A stretch of DNA of 64,000 nt from positions 3,348,001-3,412,000 of the forward strand of contig NZ_CP009322.1 of NCBI RefSeq assembly GCF_000959725.1, in the 5' to 3' direction. The notes under the pieces were generated by a model, which saw nothing but the letters and a program-made list of their open reading frames with translations, had not been told where the DNA came from and ran no database searches. Positions 55,618 through 63,964 of the stretch are shown here, one piece after another. The position numbers were made by a program, and so were the translations under genes. The first letter of the stretch is position 1, and every line of letters begins with the position of its first letter. Source of the stretch: Burkholderia gladioli (lineage in GTDB: Bacteria > Pseudomonadota > Gammaproteobacteria > Burkholderiales > Burkholderiaceae).

Positions 55618-56631
55618 ATGAAAGCCATTGGCTACTATCGTAACCTGCCCATCAACGACCCCGATTCGCTGGTCGATCTCGATCTGCCCGAGCCGACGCC
55701 CGGCGAGCATGACCTGCTGATCGAGGTTCGTGCCGTGTCGGTCAATCCGGTCGACGTCAAGGTACGGATCGGCATGGCGCCCGAGGCGGGACAGCCCAAG
55801 GTGATCGGCTGGGATGCGGCCGGCGTGGTGCGCGCGGTAGGCAACAAAGTCAGCTTGTTCCGCCCTGGCGACCGCGTCTGGTACGCGGGATCGTTACTGC
55901 GCGCCGGCACGAATAGCGAATTGCATGTGGTCGACGAGCGCATCGTCGGCAAGATGCCTCAGTCGCTCGATTTCGCTGCCGCTGCCGCGCTTCCGCTGAC
56001 GACGATCACGGCATGGGAGCTGCTGTTCGATCGCCTGGGCGTCCGCGAGGGCAACGAGGACGCGGGCGGCAGTTTGCTGGTGATCGGAGCGGCGGGCGGC
56101 GTGGGTTCCATTCTGGTGCAGTTGGCGGCCAGGCTCACGGGCCTGACGGTCATCGGTACGGCATCACGCCCTGAAACCCGCAGGTGGGTGGAGTCTCTCG
56201 GCGCACACTATGTCATCGACCACTCGAAGCCCTTGTCGGAGGAGCTCGGACGTATCGGTTTCGACGGGGTCGACTGCATCGCGAGCCTGAATCAGACCGA
56301 TCATCACTTCGATCAGATCGTCGAGTCCATCAATCCCCAAGGTAAGCTGGCGCTGATCGACGACCCGGAGCTGTTCGATGTGCGCAAGCTCAAGTCGAAG
56401 AGCGTGTCCTTGCACTGGGAGTTCATGTATACGCGATCGATGTATGCCACCCGTGATCAGATACGCCAACACGAGTTGCTGAATCGCGTGTCCGACCTGA
56501 TTGATGCCGGTGTCCTGCGCACGACCATGAACGAGACGTTTGGAACAATCAACGCCGCCAATCTTCGGCGTGCGCACCAACTGATCGAGACCAACAAGGC
56601 CCTCGGCAAGATCGTACTGGAAGGCTTCTGA
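55618..56631 (+). CDS. Zinc-type/quinone-type MDR oxidoreductase
   Basis: This 337-residue MDR enzyme has GroES-like domain VRAVSVNPVDVKVRIG, the cofactor loop GAAGGVGSILVQLA (residues ~160-175) and the TLRAL-type end. There is no Cys/His structural zinc cluster in the N-terminal part, so a zinc-independent quinone- or enone-reducing role fits better than an alcohol dehydrogenase. ATG 55618 is chosen over a GTG two codons upstream. The substrate is unknown. Confidence 0.9.
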   Translation: MKAIGYYRNLPINDPDSLVDLDLPEPTPGEHDLLIEVRAVSVNPVDVKVRIGMAPEAGQPKVIGWDAAGVVRAVGNKVSLFRPGDRVWYAGSLLRAGTNSELHVVDERIVGKMPQSLDFAAAAALPLTTITAWELLFDRLGVREGNEDAGGSLLVIGAAGGVGSILVQLAARLTGLTVIGTASRPETRRWVESLGAHYVIDHSKPLSEELGRIGFDGVDCIASLNQTDHHFDQIVESINPQGKLALIDDPELFDVRKLKSKSVSLHWEFMYTRSMYATRDQIRQHELLNRVSDLIDAGVLRTTMNETFGTINAANLRRAHQLIETNKALGKIVLEGF

Positions 56632-56800
56632 TCGGTCGGGCATGCCGTGCCGCGTGTCATCTGCCTCATGGAGGATGCGCGCGCACGGGCTCCTTGGCCG
56701 GATGGCGACACGGCCCAAAGCATGGCGCTGCCGGTACGCCGGTGCCGGCAGCGTGCGGCCGCTGCGGCATATCCATCCTCGTCGTCGGTCATGGCATTTA

Positions 56801-56814
56801 AAACCGTTTGGTTT
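56801..56814. promoter_or_regulatory. TetR operator, site 1 (AAACC-GTTT-GGTTT)
   Basis: A palindromic AACC-GTTT-GGTT core with flanking A/T lies 34 bases before the TetR start (56848). The same AACC-N4-GGTT core recurs at 57455 and 57503. Its position over the tetR promoter fits autorepression. Confidence 0.75.
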
Positions 56815-56847
56815 AAAATGGCGACCGTATCCGACGTGGGGGTTTCC

Positions 56848-57399
56848 ATGGGCCGTCCGAAAAAGTTCAGCAGGGAAAGCGTTCTGGAAAAAGCACTGCC
56901 CGTGTTCTGGCAATACGGCTATGCCGGCACCTCGCTGCACCAGCTGGAGCAGGCGACCGGCGTGAACAAGTCCGGCTTGTACGCGGAGTTCGAAGACAAG
57001 GAGGACCTGTTCCTGAACGCCCTGCTTCACTACTATGCGAACCGGGGCGCTGACCGCATCCTTGCCTCGACGCCGAAAGGATGGGGCAATATCGAGCGGT
57101 TCCTGCGCCTCGGGGAGAAAGGGGAGGCCGGCTGCGTCGGCTGTTTTTCCGTTAACAGCTTGCGCGAATTCGCCTCCCTCCCCGAGCGCTCACGCGAGGC
57201 GATCAGCGCCTATCATCGCCGCTTGCTTCCCGACATCGTCGAGAACATCGAGGCGGAAAAGCACACCATGCCGGCTTCGGCGATTGCCGAGATCGTGATG
57301 GTTTTCTTCTCCGGCTTCTGTATCGAAAGCAACCTCGATGGTGCCCCTCCCCTAGGCGACCCTGTCGCCGCCTTTATGTCCGCGCTGCGACACATGTAG
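56848..57399 (+). CDS. TetR-family repressor
   Basis: This 183-residue TetR regulator has its HTH at ~1-60: RPKKFSRESVLEKALPVFWQ, YGYAGTSLHQLEQATGVNKS, then GLYAEFEDKEDLF. The C-terminal ligand domain contains the Cys-rich CVGCFSVN. ATG 56848 starts directly before MGRPKK, the usual TetR beginning. Three AACC-N4-GGTT palindromes flank it: one in its own promoter and two before the downstream lactonase-like gene. It therefore probably represses itself and the 57598-59715 genes until a ligand appears. Confidence 0.93.
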   Translation: MGRPKKFSRESVLEKALPVFWQYGYAGTSLHQLEQATGVNKSGLYAEFEDKEDLFLNALLHYYANRGADRILASTPKGWGNIERFLRLGEKGEAGCVGCFSVNSLREFASLPERSREAISAYHRRLLPDIVENIEAEKHTMPASAIAEIVMVFFSGFCIESNLDGAPPLGDPVAAFMSALRHM

Positions 57400-57454
57400 G
57401 TTCGGTGTAGCCGTTCCCGCGGCAAGTGATAGCGGCACTTAGATTTCTTTTTTA

Positions 57455-57468
57455 GAACCGATTGGTTT
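57455..57468. promoter_or_regulatory. TetR operator, site 2 (GAACC-GATT-GGTTT)
   Basis: The AACC-GATT-GGTT core matches sites 1 and 3. It lies 56 bases after the tetR stop and upstream of the proposed -35 of the lactonase-like gene. Confidence 0.75.
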
Positions 57469-57474
57469 TTTATA

Positions 57475-57504
57475 TTGGCGCGTGGGCGCCGGCATCGCTA
57501 TATT
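57475..57504 (+). promoter_or_regulatory. Candidate sigma70 promoter for the lactonase-like gene
   Basis: TTGGCG (57475-57480) and TATATT (57499-57504) are separated by 18 bases, close to the -35/-10 consensus in spacing and partly in sequence. TetR site 3 overlaps the end of the -10, so repressor binding would block it. Confidence 0.5.
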
Positions 57505-57520
57505 GAACCAATTGGTTCAA
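57503..57520. promoter_or_regulatory. TetR operator, site 3 (perfect palindrome TTGAACC-AATT-GGTTCAA)
   Basis: An 18-bp perfect palindrome with the AACC-AATT-GGTT core of the other two sites overlaps the candidate -10 of the lactonase-like gene. It is the strongest of the three. Confidence 0.85.
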
Positions 57521-57597
57521 TAAAAGGAAACCGATGGGGCGCTCCCGAAAACGGGCGCTTCATGTTCATTTCCCTATCCCTATCAAGGAGCAGCGCG

Positions 57598-58452
57598 ATG
57601 TCCCTGAAGATTTATCCCATCAACTTCGGCAACATGTCGCTCGATTCGAGTGGATTGGTCTTGTTCCGCGAGCCCGGCAAACAGGTCACCATTCCGGTGC
57701 TCGGCTTCCTGATCCTGGGAGGGAAGGAACCGCTTCTGGTGGATACGGGTTCGCGCAGCGCCGAGCAATATGCGGCGTTCGGGCTGCCCTACGAGGTGAC
57801 GCCGGAAATGACGCTGGAACATCATCTGAGCCAGCATGGACTGAAGATCGGGGACATCGGTCAGATCATCCATACGCACGCGCATGTCGATCATGTCGGC
57901 ATGACCGATCGCTTTCCGATGAGTACCCGCGTCGGCATCTCGCGTCGCGAGCTCGAATTTGCCGCATCGGGCATCCAGGGGCCGCTGATGTACACGGCTG
58001 CCGATACCAAGCATCTGATCGACCGCCTGCATACTCGCGGCGCCATTCGTCTTTTCGACGTCGACGGTACGTTCGAGGAGGAGGTTATTCCCGGCGTCGC
58101 GGTGCGTTTGTCCGGTGCGCATACGCCCGGCTCGCTGTCGGTTCTGGTCGAAACGAGCGAGGGTATCGCGAACATCTGCGGCGACATCGCCTACAACCTC
58201 AAGGATCAGTTGATCGATCCGATCCTGGACCAAGCCGCGCACGAGCCGACCATCACGGCCAATCGTGCGATGACGATCCTCGACGAGAAGCGGGCGATCA
58301 AGCGGGCGCTTTCCGACAGCCGCTTTCTTCTTCCGAGCCACGATGTGCCCGCCTTGATCGAGCACGGAAAGGTGGTCGCCACCATGCCGGGAGCCATTTC
58401 CAATCCGCACGCCGATGTCATCAGCGTTCAGGCTTACACCCCGATTGCGTAA
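57598..58452 (+). CDS. Metallo-beta-lactamase-fold hydrolase, N-acyl-homoserine-lactonase-like
   Basis: This 284-residue protein has a complete dinuclear metal site: HTHAHVDH (92-99), His175 (GAHTPGS), Asp196 (CGDIAY) and His248 (PSHD). The pattern and length resemble the AHL-lactonase-like group (AiiA/AttM family), but many members cut other lactones or esters. There is no signal peptide, so it is cytoplasmic. Its promoter carries two TetR operators and it is followed by an MFS exporter. This gives a regulator-enzyme-exporter unit, consistent with detoxifying a signalling or antibiotic lactone. Confidence 0.87.
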   Translation: MSLKIYPINFGNMSLDSSGLVLFREPGKQVTIPVLGFLILGGKEPLLVDTGSRSAEQYAAFGLPYEVTPEMTLEHHLSQHGLKIGDIGQIIHTHAHVDHVGMTDRFPMSTRVGISRRELEFAASGIQGPLMYTAADTKHLIDRLHTRGAIRLFDVDGTFEEEVIPGVAVRLSGAHTPGSLSVLVETSEGIANICGDIAYNLKDQLIDPILDQAAHEPTITANRAMTILDEKRAIKRALSDSRFLLPSHDVPALIEHGKVVATMPGAISNPHADVISVQAYTPIA

Positions 58453-58506
58453 TACCGGCCTCGCGCGCCAACACGTTGCGGCCGACGCGCGATCCCTGGA
58501 CGATTG

Positions 58507-59715
58507 ATGGAGCTTTTCGTGAATCCTGTCTATCCCCCCTCAATTCCGCGCGCGTTGCGAGTGTTGGCGCTCGCCTACTTCGTGCAAGCCACGGGCGCGC
58601 TCTCGGTCGTGGGCAGCCTCGATGCCGTTTCGAAGGAGTGGCATCTGGCAGACTCCCAGAGCGCGTTGCTGATTACCGTGTTCGGCGTGACGTTCGCCAT
58701 TGCCGCACCGCTCCTGCAGGTGCTGCTGGGACACCTCAGACGGCGAGTGCAGGTGCTGGCGGGCCTGGCGCTGTTCAGCGCGGCCGCGTTGGCTTGCGGG
58801 ATTGCTCCGGACTTTCCGACCTTGCTTGCCATGCGGATCTTGATGGGGCTCGGCGCATGCTTCATCGGTCCGGTGCTTGCCGCGCTCGGATCGGGGCTGG
58901 TGCAAGCGGAAGAACGGGGCAGCGCCATCGCCACCGTGCTGCTTGGCCTGAGCATTGCCGGACTGGTCGGGATGCCCATATCGGCCTGGATCGCGCATGC
59001 CTGGGGGGCGCGTGTCCTGTTTCTCGTCATCGGCATCACCGGTGCGTTTACCGCCGCCATGATCGTCTGGATGGTGCCCGACCACGTGCGCGGAGACGAC
59101 GTGAAAATGTCCTCGCTGCTCACCCTGCTGGTTCGAGCCGAGTCCCTCAGTGCCTTCCTCGTGGTCTTTTTCATCGCATCTGCGGTCTACACAACGTATG
59201 CGTTCGTGGCGCCGATCGTGCGCGACGTCTATCACGGTGGCCAGGCCGATATATCGGCAGCGCTCGTCGTGCTCGGCGGCGCCGGGATCGTCGGAAACAT
59301 TTTTGTCGCGCGCGCCGCGCGGCGCTACACGGCTGAACGCATGCTGCTGGCGGGAATGTCGTTGCTCGCGGTCGCGATCGTCTACTTGTGGTTGATGCCG
59401 GCCCACGTTTTCTGGCTGTTCCCGGCGCTGACAGTGTGGGCATTTGCCACCGACATTCTGTGGCCGTCACAGCAGCGCCGCATCGTCGAATTGGCGCCCG
59501 AGCGCCGCGGCGTGGCGTTGGCTCTTACCGCGTCGTTCGTCTTCTGCGGAATCGGCGTCGGTTCGGCTGCCGCGGCGTGGATCTACCCCAGATACGGCTT
59601 CGCCGGGCTGTTGTGCGGTTCGATCATGTTCCTGCTGCTCGCCGTGGCCAGTCTCGGGGTTTCCGTCAGCGCGAGGGCCCGTCGGCCGGCCATGTGCGTG
59701 AACTCGACGACCTGA
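58507..59715 (+). CDS. MFS exporter (AraJ/DHA1-like, 12-TM)
   Basis: This 402-residue transporter has 12 predicted helices; RALRVLALAYFVQATGALSVVG forms helix 1 and LLGHLRRRVQVLAGL is the motif-A-like loop. GLVGMPISAWIAHAWGARVL corresponds to antiporter motif C. It lies 54 bases after the lactonase-like gene, downstream of the same TetR operators. It probably exports the inducing compound or a product. The substrate is unknown. Confidence 0.9.
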   Translation: MELFVNPVYPPSIPRALRVLALAYFVQATGALSVVGSLDAVSKEWHLADSQSALLITVFGVTFAIAAPLLQVLLGHLRRRVQVLAGLALFSAAALACGIAPDFPTLLAMRILMGLGACFIGPVLAALGSGLVQAEERGSAIATVLLGLSIAGLVGMPISAWIAHAWGARVLFLVIGITGAFTAAMIVWMVPDHVRGDDVKMSSLLTLLVRAESLSAFLVVFFIASAVYTTYAFVAPIVRDVYHGGQADISAALVVLGGAGIVGNIFVARAARRYTAERMLLAGMSLLAVAIVYLWLMPAHVFWLFPALTVWAFATDILWPSQQRRIVELAPERRGVALALTASFVFCGIGVGSAAAAWIYPRYGFAGLLCGSIMFLLLAVASLGVSVSARARRPAMCVNSTT

Positions 59716-60023
59716 GGTGCTTGCGGTCGAGTAGCCCGGCAACGAGATGCCGGCTGGAACTCGCGAGGCGGTAAGCGGCGATCGCGCCGGCAGACTGCAA
59801 CGAGCGCGAATGGATCGGGCGTGCCGTTGTCGCGTGTGCATTTTCATCCGCCCGTTGATAGTGATGTTCGGATTCGTCACTGTCCGATATCGGGCAATCC
59901 AGGGATGATCGAAGTGGCAAGCACGGCCGTCGCCGCATGAACGATGGACGCATGAAGCCGAATTACCGCCGGCGATCCGCGTGTCGATTGACGCGGTCCG
60001 GCTCACCAAGGACAGGACGCGAT
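59716..60023. other. Intergenic region with no recognised feature
   Basis: These 308 bases lie between the MFS exporter and the monooxygenase-like gene. A weak GGCCATG-type hairpin near the end of the exporter is possible, but no clean terminator or gene was supported. A GGACAGGA ribosome site precedes the next ATG. Confidence 0.45.
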
Positions 60024-60311
60024 ATGTCGATCAAATTCATTGTTGCCATCATCAGTACATCGGCGCAGCACGCCGAGGACGTGGAGCGGGCTCTCGAACG
60101 CGCGGTGCCGGAAGTCCGCAAGGAATCCGGCTGTCTTCAATACGATTTGCATCGCGACCAGACCCGTCCGGGACGGTTCGTGATGATAGAGCGGTGGCGC
60201 GACGCGGAGGCCTTGAAAGCGCACGGTGAGGCAGCTGCCTTCAAGGCGCTGTCCGAGGTGCTGAGCACGCGCGCCACCTTGGACATCGCGGATCTGGCCG
60301 CCGTCGTCTGA
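60024..60311 (+). CDS. Antibiotic biosynthesis monooxygenase-like (YgiN-type) protein
   Basis: This 95-residue dimeric alpha+beta-barrel (ABM) protein reads MSIKFIVAIISTSAQHAEDV, the conserved VRKESGCLQYDLHRDQTRPG, and FVMIERWRDAEALKAHGEAA. YgiN reduces or oxidises quinols; many others of this fold have unknown roles. It is convergent with the LysR gene at 60403. Confidence 0.9.
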   Translation: MSIKFIVAIISTSAQHAEDVERALERAVPEVRKESGCLQYDLHRDQTRPGRFVMIERWRDAEALKAHGEAAAFKALSEVLSTRATLDIADLAAVV

Positions 60312-60402
60312 ACTCCTGGCATCGGCGGCCGGTACGAGCCCACGCTGGCTCTTCCCGGGGAGCGGTGCACCACGCGTTGCCGCCGACCTGGATGAAGCTG
60401 GT

Positions 60403-61281
60403 TCAAAGCTCGTCCAGACGCGCGCGGATGAATTCGTTGAAGGTCCTGACCTTGGCATCGAGATAGCGGCGCGACGGATACAGCAAATGGATTTGCAGGT
60501 CCGAAAGCCGATGCTCCGGAAGGATTTCGACAAGCGAGCCGCTCGCGATGTCCGCACGCACCAGATGGCGGGGCAGTGCGCCCACGCCAAGCCCGGAGAG
60601 AAGGGCCGTCTTCAGCGCGTCGACATCGTCCGATACGAATCGGGGATTGCCGGAAATCTCGACATGGTCGGCTTTCCCAACGTTTGGGGGCATGGTGTCG
60701 AACCGGATCGGAACGAGTGCATGCGCGCCAAGGCCTTCGGGCCTGGTGAGCGGATGACGCCGGAGAAAAGCCGGCGAGGCCACCAGCGTCATCGCACACG
60801 TCCCGACTGGCCTCACGATGTTGGCCGAATCGGGAAGCGTCGTGGCCACCACGATTGATACGTCGAGATCCTCCTGGATGAGATCGGTCGTGCTGTTGCC
60901 GATGCGTAGATCCACGGCGACGTCCGGGTGCAGGGCGTGATAATCGATCAGCGAATTGGTGATGAAATTAACGCCGAGTTCGCGGCAGCATTGCACCCGA
61001 AGCCGGCCCCGCGCATGCGTATGAGCGGAGCCGGCCTCGGTCTCGGCCTGGTCGAGACATTCGAGTATCTGCTTGCAGGCTCGATAGAAGCGCTCCCCGG
61101 CTTCGGTTACCGACATCTTTCGAGTAGTCCGTTGCAACAAGCGGGTCTTGAGATGGTTCTCGAGGTTGGACACGGCGCGCGAAATAACGGCGGTGCTGCA
61201 ATCGAGCAGTTCCGCAGTACGCGTGAAGCTTCGCGTCTCGACGACGAGAGAGAACACCTGCATGTTGGTCAGCTTGTCCAC
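60403..61281 (-). CDS. LysR-family regulator
   Basis: This 292-residue LysR regulator has its HTH at ~1-60 (MQVFSLVVETRSFTRTAELL, CSTAVISRAVSNLENHL) and its effector domain at ~85-290. GTG 61281 starts at the usual position before the first helix; upstream in-frame codons do not match the family. A ~100-base gap separates its start from the end of the hypothetical membrane-protein gene (61385) on the same strand, so the two may be co-transcribed. Confidence 0.92.
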   Translation of the reverse strand: MDKLTNMQVFSLVVETRSFTRTAELLDCSTAVISRAVSNLENHLKTRLLQRTTRKMSVTEAGERFYRACKQILECLDQAETEAGSAHTHARGRLRVQCCRELGVNFITNSLIDYHALHPDVAVDLRIGNSTTDLIQEDLDVSIVVATTLPDSANIVRPVGTCAMTLVASPAFLRRHPLTRPEGLGAHALVPIRFDTMPPNVGKADHVEISGNPRFVSDDVDALKTALLSGLGVGALPRHLVRADIASGSLVEILPEHRLSDLQIHLLYPSRRYLDAKVRTFNEFIRARLDEL

Positions 61282-61384
61282 GTGCGCTCCAATATCGTTG
61301 GGAAGATCCAGTGATTCGGTACGGCGTCCGGCGGCATCGCGTGCGACCATGCCGGCAACCGGTTTTGCCGAGGAACGAGAGCCA

Positions 61385-61771
61385 TCAGAAAGAGGCGGAG
61401 CGAATGCTCCGGTCGCTCGCCGTGTGATGGTTCCGCAATAGGCTCGCCACGATCGCGGCCTTGATGATCAGGCCGACGGCCAGCATCACGGTCAGTAGCG
61501 GCGAGACCGAGGCAATGCCGGGAAGCGAGAATCCGACGGCAAGCACGCTGGCCGCGCAGACGAACGTCAGCAGGCGCAGCGCGAGACCGAACCGGGCAGC
61601 CGCGCCCACGATCAGCAGCAGCCACAAGGTCCGCCCGACGAGCATGGGCAACATCTCGTCCTGGCTTCGCATATAGAGCGTCTCGAGCAGGGATTCGAGC
61701 AGCCAGTAAACGGCCAATGCCTTGATCGAGACAATCGCGTAGCTGCTCAGTTGAACTCGCCGATGGATCAT
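61385..61771 (-). CDS. Hypothetical four-helix membrane protein
   Basis: This 128-residue protein has four hydrophobic segments: SSYAIVSIKALAVYWLLESL, MLVGRTLWLLLIVGAAARFG, LALRLLTFVCAASVLAVGFS and SPLLTVMLAVGLIIKAAIVA. The ends are polar. A GAGG site precedes the ATG. No family was recognised. It lies on the LysR strand and may be co-transcribed with it. Confidence 0.7.
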   Translation of the reverse strand: MIHRRVQLSSYAIVSIKALAVYWLLESLLETLYMRSQDEMLPMLVGRTLWLLLIVGAAARFGLALRLLTFVCAASVLAVGFSLPGIASVSPLLTVMLAVGLIIKAAIVASLLRNHHTASDRSIRSASF

Positions 61772-62000
61772 TGCTGCCTCGCAATAAATATTTACCCGAT
61801 GCGGCAAGATAACAAGCAAACAAGCATGTCGGCCATCGTTCAGTCGTCGATGCAGGCCTATTCCACCGTGCCGGGTCCTATATACCGAGGTATAGGAGGC
61901 ATGGCCCATTTTTGCCGCTGCGGCGGGAAAGCGGGCGAAACGTCGATTGGAAGAATGGTGTTTTAGGCGCGAGGCTATTCAAGCTTCGCCGCGTCCGACC
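61772..62000. other. Intergenic region
   Basis: This stretch separates the membrane-protein gene from the decayed AhpD-like gene and holds AT-rich DNA (AATAAATATTTACCC near 61785). No palindrome or gene was supported. Confidence 0.4.
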
Positions 62001-62004
62001 TAGG

Positions 62005-62460
62005 ATGCGCGTATCTTTTACTCCGCGATCGGTCGGGACGCCCAATCCCAAGGGATTGGCCGACATGCTGCACCTTGACGCCATCGTCGCGTAAAGCTCG
62101 TTGAGGAAAGCCGATATCGAGACGATCAAGCTCGCCATCAGCGCATTATCCGACTGTGATTACTGCGTCGCCGCGCATTCGCTGCTTGGCAAGGGAGCCG
62201 GGCTGACCGCCCAGACCTTGCGTGATATTCGCGAAAACATGATTACCGGCGACGCCCGGCGGGATGCCCTGCTGAATTTCGTGCGGACCGTCTATTCGAC
62301 TCGCGGCACGGTGCCGACCGACGTCGTCGACGCGATTCGTGCGGCAGGGTTTACCGATCAGCAAGTCATCGACATGTTGTTCGTGGTGACATCCATCACG
62401 TTTACCAATCTGGTCAACCGCGTCAACGATACCGTCGTCGACTTTCCGGTTGCCGCCTGA
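62005..62460 (+). pseudogene. AhpD-like/carboxymuconolactone decarboxylase family, interrupted
   Basis: The frame reads MRVSFTPRSVGTPNPKGLAD, then MLHLDAIVA, a TAA stop (62092-62094) and in the same frame SSLRKADIETIKLAISALSD, CDYCVAAHSLLG, the CxxC-x3-H active-site motif of AhpD-type proteins. The downstream part to 62460 (119 residues from a TTG at 62101) could still be translated and keeps the redox motif, but lacks the N-terminal helices. An internal stop in an otherwise conserved frame indicates decay or a sequencing error. A good terminator follows. Confidence 0.7.
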
Positions 62461-62492
62461 GCCACATCGGCGTCCCCAAAAGGCGCGGTGAG

Positions 62493-62528
62493 AACGAATC
62501 CGCATGATCCGCGGATTCGTTTCTTCTT
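62493..62528 (+). terminator. Rho-independent terminator after the AhpD-like gene
   Basis: A perfect 11-bp stem (AACGAATCCGC at 62493-62503 and GCGGATTCGTT at 62511-62521), a 7-base loop and the T-rich tail TTCTTCTT form a convincing terminator 33 bases after the AhpD-like stop. Confidence 0.85.
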
Positions 62529-62708
62529 GCCTGGAGCCGATGTGCACCCTGGCCGCGCCTGGTCCGGGAAGGCGCGCGTCGAGTATGTAGGGCACGGCAG
62601 GTTAACACCATCGTATGGGACGGCGAATCCCACCAGGTAATAGAGTGAGCGGCGCGAGTTCTCTAAACTGGGCCCTGTCTTCCCCAGCAACGATTGTCGG
62701 AGAAAAGC

Positions 62709-63746
62709 ATGGACCGAACCCTGCAGGCAATGTCAGTCTTCGCCCACATCGCACGCGTCGGCAGTTTCACAGCGGCGGCGGAACTGCTAGGCATCAGTGC
62801 AGGGTCCGCCAGCACGCTGGTGCGGCAGCTCGAGGGACACCTGGGCGTGATGCTGCTGCATCGCTCGACGCGCTGTATTCGCCTGACTGCGGAAGGCACG
62901 CAGTACTTCGAGCATTGCGAACGGATCCTCGGCGAAATCGACGAAATGAAGGACCGGCTCGGTGGTGGAGGAAAAATCGCGAAGGGCCGACTGGCGGTGG
63001 ACGTCGATCAGGAGGTGGCTCACACTCTGTTGCCGCTGGTCCCCGGATTTCGTGCCGAATTCCCCGATGTGGACTTGCGCGTCGATGTGGGCGGGGAGCA
63101 GGATGGACTGATCGCCAATGGCGTCGACTGTGCGGTGGTCGTGGGCCAACTTGCCGATTCGTCGCTGCGCAGCCGCCGTGTCGGCGATTTCCATGCAGTG
63201 ACCGTGGCGAGTCCGGCGTATCTGGCGCGGCGTGGCACGCCGCATGGCCTTGATGAACTCCACGCTCACGACGTGATCCACTACACGCCTCGCCGGTTCG
63301 GGCCGCCGCGTGAATTCTGCTTCGGCGTGGGTGCCGACGAGGTACGCGTCAAACTCGCCGAGCGCATATGCGTCAATGACGCGAGGGCGGTGCTCCGTTA
63401 CGCCGCTGAAGGCGTCGGCATCGCCCAGGTATGTCGGAGAATGGCGGCCGAGGAACTGGCTGCGGGGCGGCTTGTCGGCGTTCTCGAAGAATATGGCCCG
63501 GCCCCGTTACCCATCTCCGTGCTCTATACCGATCGCCGCCACGTGCCTATGTCGATCAGGGCGTTCATCGACTGGATACAATTGCAGCTCGATCGCGGGC
63601 AGGCCGAGCCTGTTGCGGCCCTGTCGCGTCATGCCATCGAGGCTCGCGAGACCAGCGCGTCGTGGATCGCCAACGCTCGCGTTGCCGCGGGGCGATTGGG
63701 CCAGGGCGGCGCTCGGCGACCCGCGCCCATATTCGCAGGAGCATGA
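62709..63746 (+). CDS. LysR-family regulator
   Basis: This 345-residue LysR regulator has its HTH at ~1-60 (MDRTLQAMSVFAHIARVGSF, ISAGSASTLVRQLEGHLG) and its effector domain at ~88-295. A ~50-residue C-terminal tail beyond the usual length (RHAIEARETSASWIANARVA region) is unusual. GGAGAAAAGC precedes ATG 62709. No target gene is adjacent on the left; the next gene to the right is a response regulator at the window edge. Confidence 0.92.
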   Translation: MDRTLQAMSVFAHIARVGSFTAAAELLGISAGSASTLVRQLEGHLGVMLLHRSTRCIRLTAEGTQYFEHCERILGEIDEMKDRLGGGGKIAKGRLAVDVDQEVAHTLLPLVPGFRAEFPDVDLRVDVGGEQDGLIANGVDCAVVVGQLADSSLRSRRVGDFHAVTVASPAYLARRGTPHGLDELHAHDVIHYTPRRFGPPREFCFGVGADEVRVKLAERICVNDARAVLRYAAEGVGIAQVCRRMAAEELAAGRLVGVLEEYGPAPLPISVLYTDRRHVPMSIRAFIDWIQLQLDRGQAEPVAALSRHAIEARETSASWIANARVAAGRLGQGGARRPAPIFAGA

Positions 63747-63964
63747 TGGGCAGGGAAGCAGGCGCGGTAACCTGCCTTGCGATATGCTTGCGCCCCGGCC
63801 TGTCCATCCGAAAGGTGACGTCCAGCGCGCAAGGGCGAGGCGAGCGTTCATACATTCGTATAGTTCTCGGGCTGGCGGAGGGCGTATAAGATTCGGCCGG
63901 GGCATCGACGCTGGGCGCTCGAACTTGCGCCATCCTTAACGACGCGATCAGGGACATTGCTCGC

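Noticed and set aside
57598..58452. Naming the metallohydrolase as a definite AHL lactonase
   Set aside because: The metal site is complete, but many relatives in this fold act on other substrates, so only similarity is stated.
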